This document shows, piece after piece, positions 4,720 to 6,268 of a stretch of 6,268 bases of DNA. The stretch lies in assembly GCA_009827215.1 (NCBI GenBank), contig WUAJ01000143.1, positions 1-6,268 of the forward strand, given 5' to 3'. The DNA is from Phycisphaeraceae bacterium. GTDB taxonomy: Bacteria; Planctomycetota; Phycisphaerae; Phycisphaerales; UBA1924. How positions within the stretch are numbered: the first letter of the stretch is position 1; each line of letters starts with the position of its first letter. The notes under the pieces are model-generated. The model saw nothing but the letters and a program-made list of their open reading frames with translations, ran no database searches and was not told the origin of the DNA. Position numbers and translations under genes: made by a program.

Positions 4720-5739
4720 ATGACCACGCTCCCCATCACCGACAGCTTCGCTAGCTACCTGACTGACGAACGACACTTCAGCCCGTACACCGCTCGTTGC
4801 TATGGTGCTGACCTTCGTCAGTTCATCGAATACCTCGTTGATGAGGCCGGCACTGAGATCAACCAGAGCAACGAAGAACTCGCGTTCAAAGCTCGCACAG
4901 ACTCCAGCGCTCTGCAGATGGTCAAGGGATCAACCCTCACACAAACGATCTGTGAAGCAGATGCGGACCTCATCCGCGCATACCTCGGATTCCTCGGCGA
5001 GCAGAACTACTCTCCAGCAACCATGGCACGCAAGATTGCAACCCTCCGCTCGTTCTACAAGTGGGCGCATCGTAATGGATTCTCGGTCAATAATCCAATG
5101 ACGCTCATCCGTACTCCCCGTCAGTCCAAGCGTCTCCCCAAAGCGATCAGCGTCGAGCAGGTCGAGCGTTTGCTTTCGGCACCGAATGATCATGATGTGC
5201 TCGGACGACGCGATCGTGCAATGCTTGAAACACTCTACTCCACTGGTATCCGCGTCTCGGAACTCGTCGGGATCAACTACGACGATCTGGATATCGAGAA
5301 TGAAGCGATGCATGTGCGAGGGAAGGGGCGTAAGGAACGCATCGTTCCTCTCGGATCGCACGCGATCCGTGCGATCGCACGATACATCGAGTTGCTCTCG
5401 AGCGATCCGAAGTTTGGTCCGATCTGGGCGAATCGCGCCAACGGCGACAATCCGCTCCCACTCTTCCTCAACAAGCACGGCAAGGGGCTCTCCTCCCGCT
5501 CTGTACGCAGGAAGCTCGACAAGTACCTCCGCATGGTTGGTCTTGATTCGACCATCTCGCCGCACACTCTGCGTCACTCGTTTGCGACCCACCTGCTTGA
5601 GAACGGCGCGGATCTCCGCTCAGTCCAAGAGCTCTTGGGACACCAGTCGCTCTCGACGACACAGGTGTACACGCACTTGTCCACAAACCGCGTCGAGGAT
5701 GTCTACAACCAGAGCCACCCACGCGCTGAAGCGAGTTGA
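4720..5739 (+). CDS. xerC: Tyrosine recombinase XerC (site-specific, dif)
   Basis: XerC works with XerD at dif to resolve chromosome dimers at cell division. The 339-residue product has an N-terminal SAM-like core-binding domain (residues about 10-130: YLTDERHFSPYTARCY through NPMTLIRTPRQ) and a C-terminal catalytic domain. All six catalytic positions are present and spaced as in Xer proteins: Arg178 (STGIRVSEL), Lys202 (RGKGRKER), His282 and Arg285 (SPHTLRHSF), His308 (LLGHQ) and Tyr317 (TTQVYTHL). I choose XerC over XerD because RHSFATHLLENGADLR, VQELLGH and the ending VYNQSHPRA resemble XerC; XerD remains possible. The protein is about 40 residues longer than the E. coli enzymes: about 30 extra residues fall near 48-76, between the first helices of the core-binding domain, and about 8 between Lys202 and His282. 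The gene ends at the hairpin 5767-5811. A phage or integron integrase is unlikely, as no cargo or att-like repeat is visible. Confidence 0.92.
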   Translation: MTTLPITDSFASYLTDERHFSPYTARCYGADLRQFIEYLVDEAGTEINQSNEELAFKARTDSSALQMVKGSTLTQTICEADADLIRAYLGFLGEQNYSPATMARKIATLRSFYKWAHRNGFSVNNPMTLIRTPRQSKRLPKAISVEQVERLLSAPNDHDVLGRRDRAMLETLYSTGIRVSELVGINYDDLDIENEAMHVRGKGRKERIVPLGSHAIRAIARYIELLSSDPKFGPIWANRANGDNPLPLFLNKHGKGLSSRSVRRKLDKYLRMVGLDSTISPHTLRHSFATHLLENGADLRSVQELLGHQSLSTTQVYTHLSTNRVEDVYNQSHPRAEAS

Positions 5740-5761
5740 ATAGATCAGCCAAACTGAATGA

Positions 5762-6238
5762 TTATGACACCCCGTCGAGTGCTTCGAGCATCTGACGGGG
5801 TGTTTCATTTTGGTTGGGGATGTTGATATCCGGCGCGATCTCTGCGAGCGGAACAAGAACGAACGCTCGTTCATGCATGCGTGGATGCGGAACCTGGAGT
5901 CCCGGCTTGTCAATGATCTGATCGCCGAACACTATTAGATCTAAATCCAATGTCCTAGGCCCCCACCGTTGTTCGTTCGAACGATCTCTGCCGTGCTCGG
6001 ATTCGATGCGGAGCATCTCCTCAAGTAAAGATCGAGCATCGAGTTGGGTCTGGACATGCACGATGCCGTTCAGATATGGACCTTGCTCAATGTCTCCGAA
6101 AGGAGGCGTCTCGATGATCGAGGAGACCCTGATGACTTTGGTCTTCACGAGACGCTCGATCGACGCGATGGCGCTGTCGATCGTTGCTTGACGATCTCCC
6201 AGATTCGAACCCAACGCGATGTACGCATCGATGTGCAT
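5762..6238 (-). CDS. folK: 2-amino-4-hydroxy-6-hydroxymethyldihydropteridine pyrophosphokinase
   Basis: FolK (HPPK) transfers pyrophosphate from ATP to 6-hydroxymethyl-7,8-dihydropterin in folate biosynthesis, giving the substrate of dihydropteroate synthase. The 158-residue product matches the usual length of about 160. It opens with AYIALGSNLGD (residues 5-15). It has ETPPFGDIEQGPYLNGIV (43-60), where the family binds pterin and loop 2 lies. The signature RWGPRTLDLDLIVFG (91-105) follows, with the two magnesium-binding aspartates Asp98 and Asp100. The last conserved block is VPHPRMHERAFVLVPLAEIAPD (126-137 for its second half). The ATG at 6238 fits the family N-terminus. No good Shine-Dalgarno precedes it, and the frame stays open for the 30 bases to the window edge, so a longer form or a tight operon upstream cannot be excluded. 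It converges on xerC with a 22-bp gap, and its final codons form half of the xerC terminator. Confidence 0.95.
   Translation of the reverse strand: MHIDAYIALGSNLGDRQATIDSAIASIERLVKTKVIRVSSIIETPPFGDIEQGPYLNGIVHVQTQLDARSLLEEMLRIESEHGRDRSNEQRWGPRTLDLDLIVFGDQIIDKPGLQVPHPRMHERAFVLVPLAEIAPDINIPNQNETPRQMLEALDGVS
5767..5811 (+). terminator. Intrinsic terminator of xerC, embedded in the folK 3' end
   Basis: ACACCCCGTC (5767-5776) and GACGGGGTGT (5794-5803) form a perfect 10-bp stem. Inside the 17-base loop, TGCT (5780-5783) can pair with AGCA (5787-5790). TTTCATTTT (5803-5811) follows on the plus strand, giving an interrupted U-tract for xerC. On the minus strand the hairpin is followed by GTCATAATCATT without a T-run, so it is not an efficient terminator for folK. 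The whole element lies within the last 14 codons of folK. Confidence 0.82.
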
Positions 6239-6268
6239 GTACCACTGAATACCTGATCTTGCACTGAG

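Noticed and set aside
4930..5592. 220-codon minus-strand frame opposite xerC
   Set aside because: It is antisense to a recombinase with all catalytic residues; it is a shadow frame.
4720..5739. Integrase of a mobile element or integron
   Set aside because: The XerC-type C-terminal motifs, housekeeping neighbours, and lack of att-like direct repeats or cargo genes favour the chromosomal dimer-resolution enzyme.
6239..6268. Adapter or second gene at the right edge
   Set aside because: No adapter sequence is present. The 30 bases upstream of folK are open in its frame but too short to assign to any gene.

Overview
This 6.3 kb window looks like ordinary chromosome from a diderm bacterium at about 55-57% GC by eye. 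The best guess is a planctomycete, perhaps of Phycisphaerae type. That assignment is an inference: it rests on the Kdo-pathway gene, on lipoproteins built on a TolB-like propeller and an extra-cytoplasmic alpha/beta domain, and on small hypothetical proteins of a planctomycete-like style. No rRNA or other marker is present. The first 15 bases are sequencing adapter (3' end of the Illumina TruSeq read-2 adapter), so the left edge is an assembly end and not native DNA.

Layout, left to right. (1) 16-303, minus: 5' part of kdsD (arabinose-5-phosphate isomerase), cut by the adapter. (2) 353-1189, plus: scpA (condensin kleisin), divergent from kdsD across 49 bp. Neither gene has a Shine-Dalgarno sequence, and each has a TANNNT -10-like hexamer 5-6 nt before its start codon, which suggests a back-to-back pair of leaderless promoters. 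(3) 1383-1667, plus: a 94-residue protein of unknown function, followed by a strong intrinsic terminator at 1695-1734. (4) 1735-1930: a leader with a 10-pair hairpin. (5) 1931-3409, plus: lipoprotein with a long Ser/Thr/Gln/Pro-rich linker and a six-blade TolB-like propeller. (6) 3518-4306, plus: a second lipoprotein with a CsgG/TolB-N-like alpha/beta domain, after a spacer with two inverted repeats and a 10-bp tandem duplication. (7) 4364-4648, plus: a second 94-residue protein of unknown function. (8) 4720-5739, plus: xerC-type tyrosine recombinase with all six catalytic residues. (9) 5762-6238, minus: folK, convergent with xerC. The xerC terminator hairpin lies inside the last codons of folK.

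Functions are chromosome organisation and dimer resolution (ScpA, XerC), envelope (KdsD and two lipoproteins) and folate synthesis (FolK). The genes from 1931 to 5739 run in one direction and may be co-transcribed, ending at the 5767-5811 terminator. I see no mobile element, CRISPR array, tRNA, rRNA or defence system. The points most worth following are the adapter junction, the divergent leaderless promoter pair, the possible 'split TolB' lipoprotein pair, an RBS motif shared by several genes, and the marked excess of GATC.
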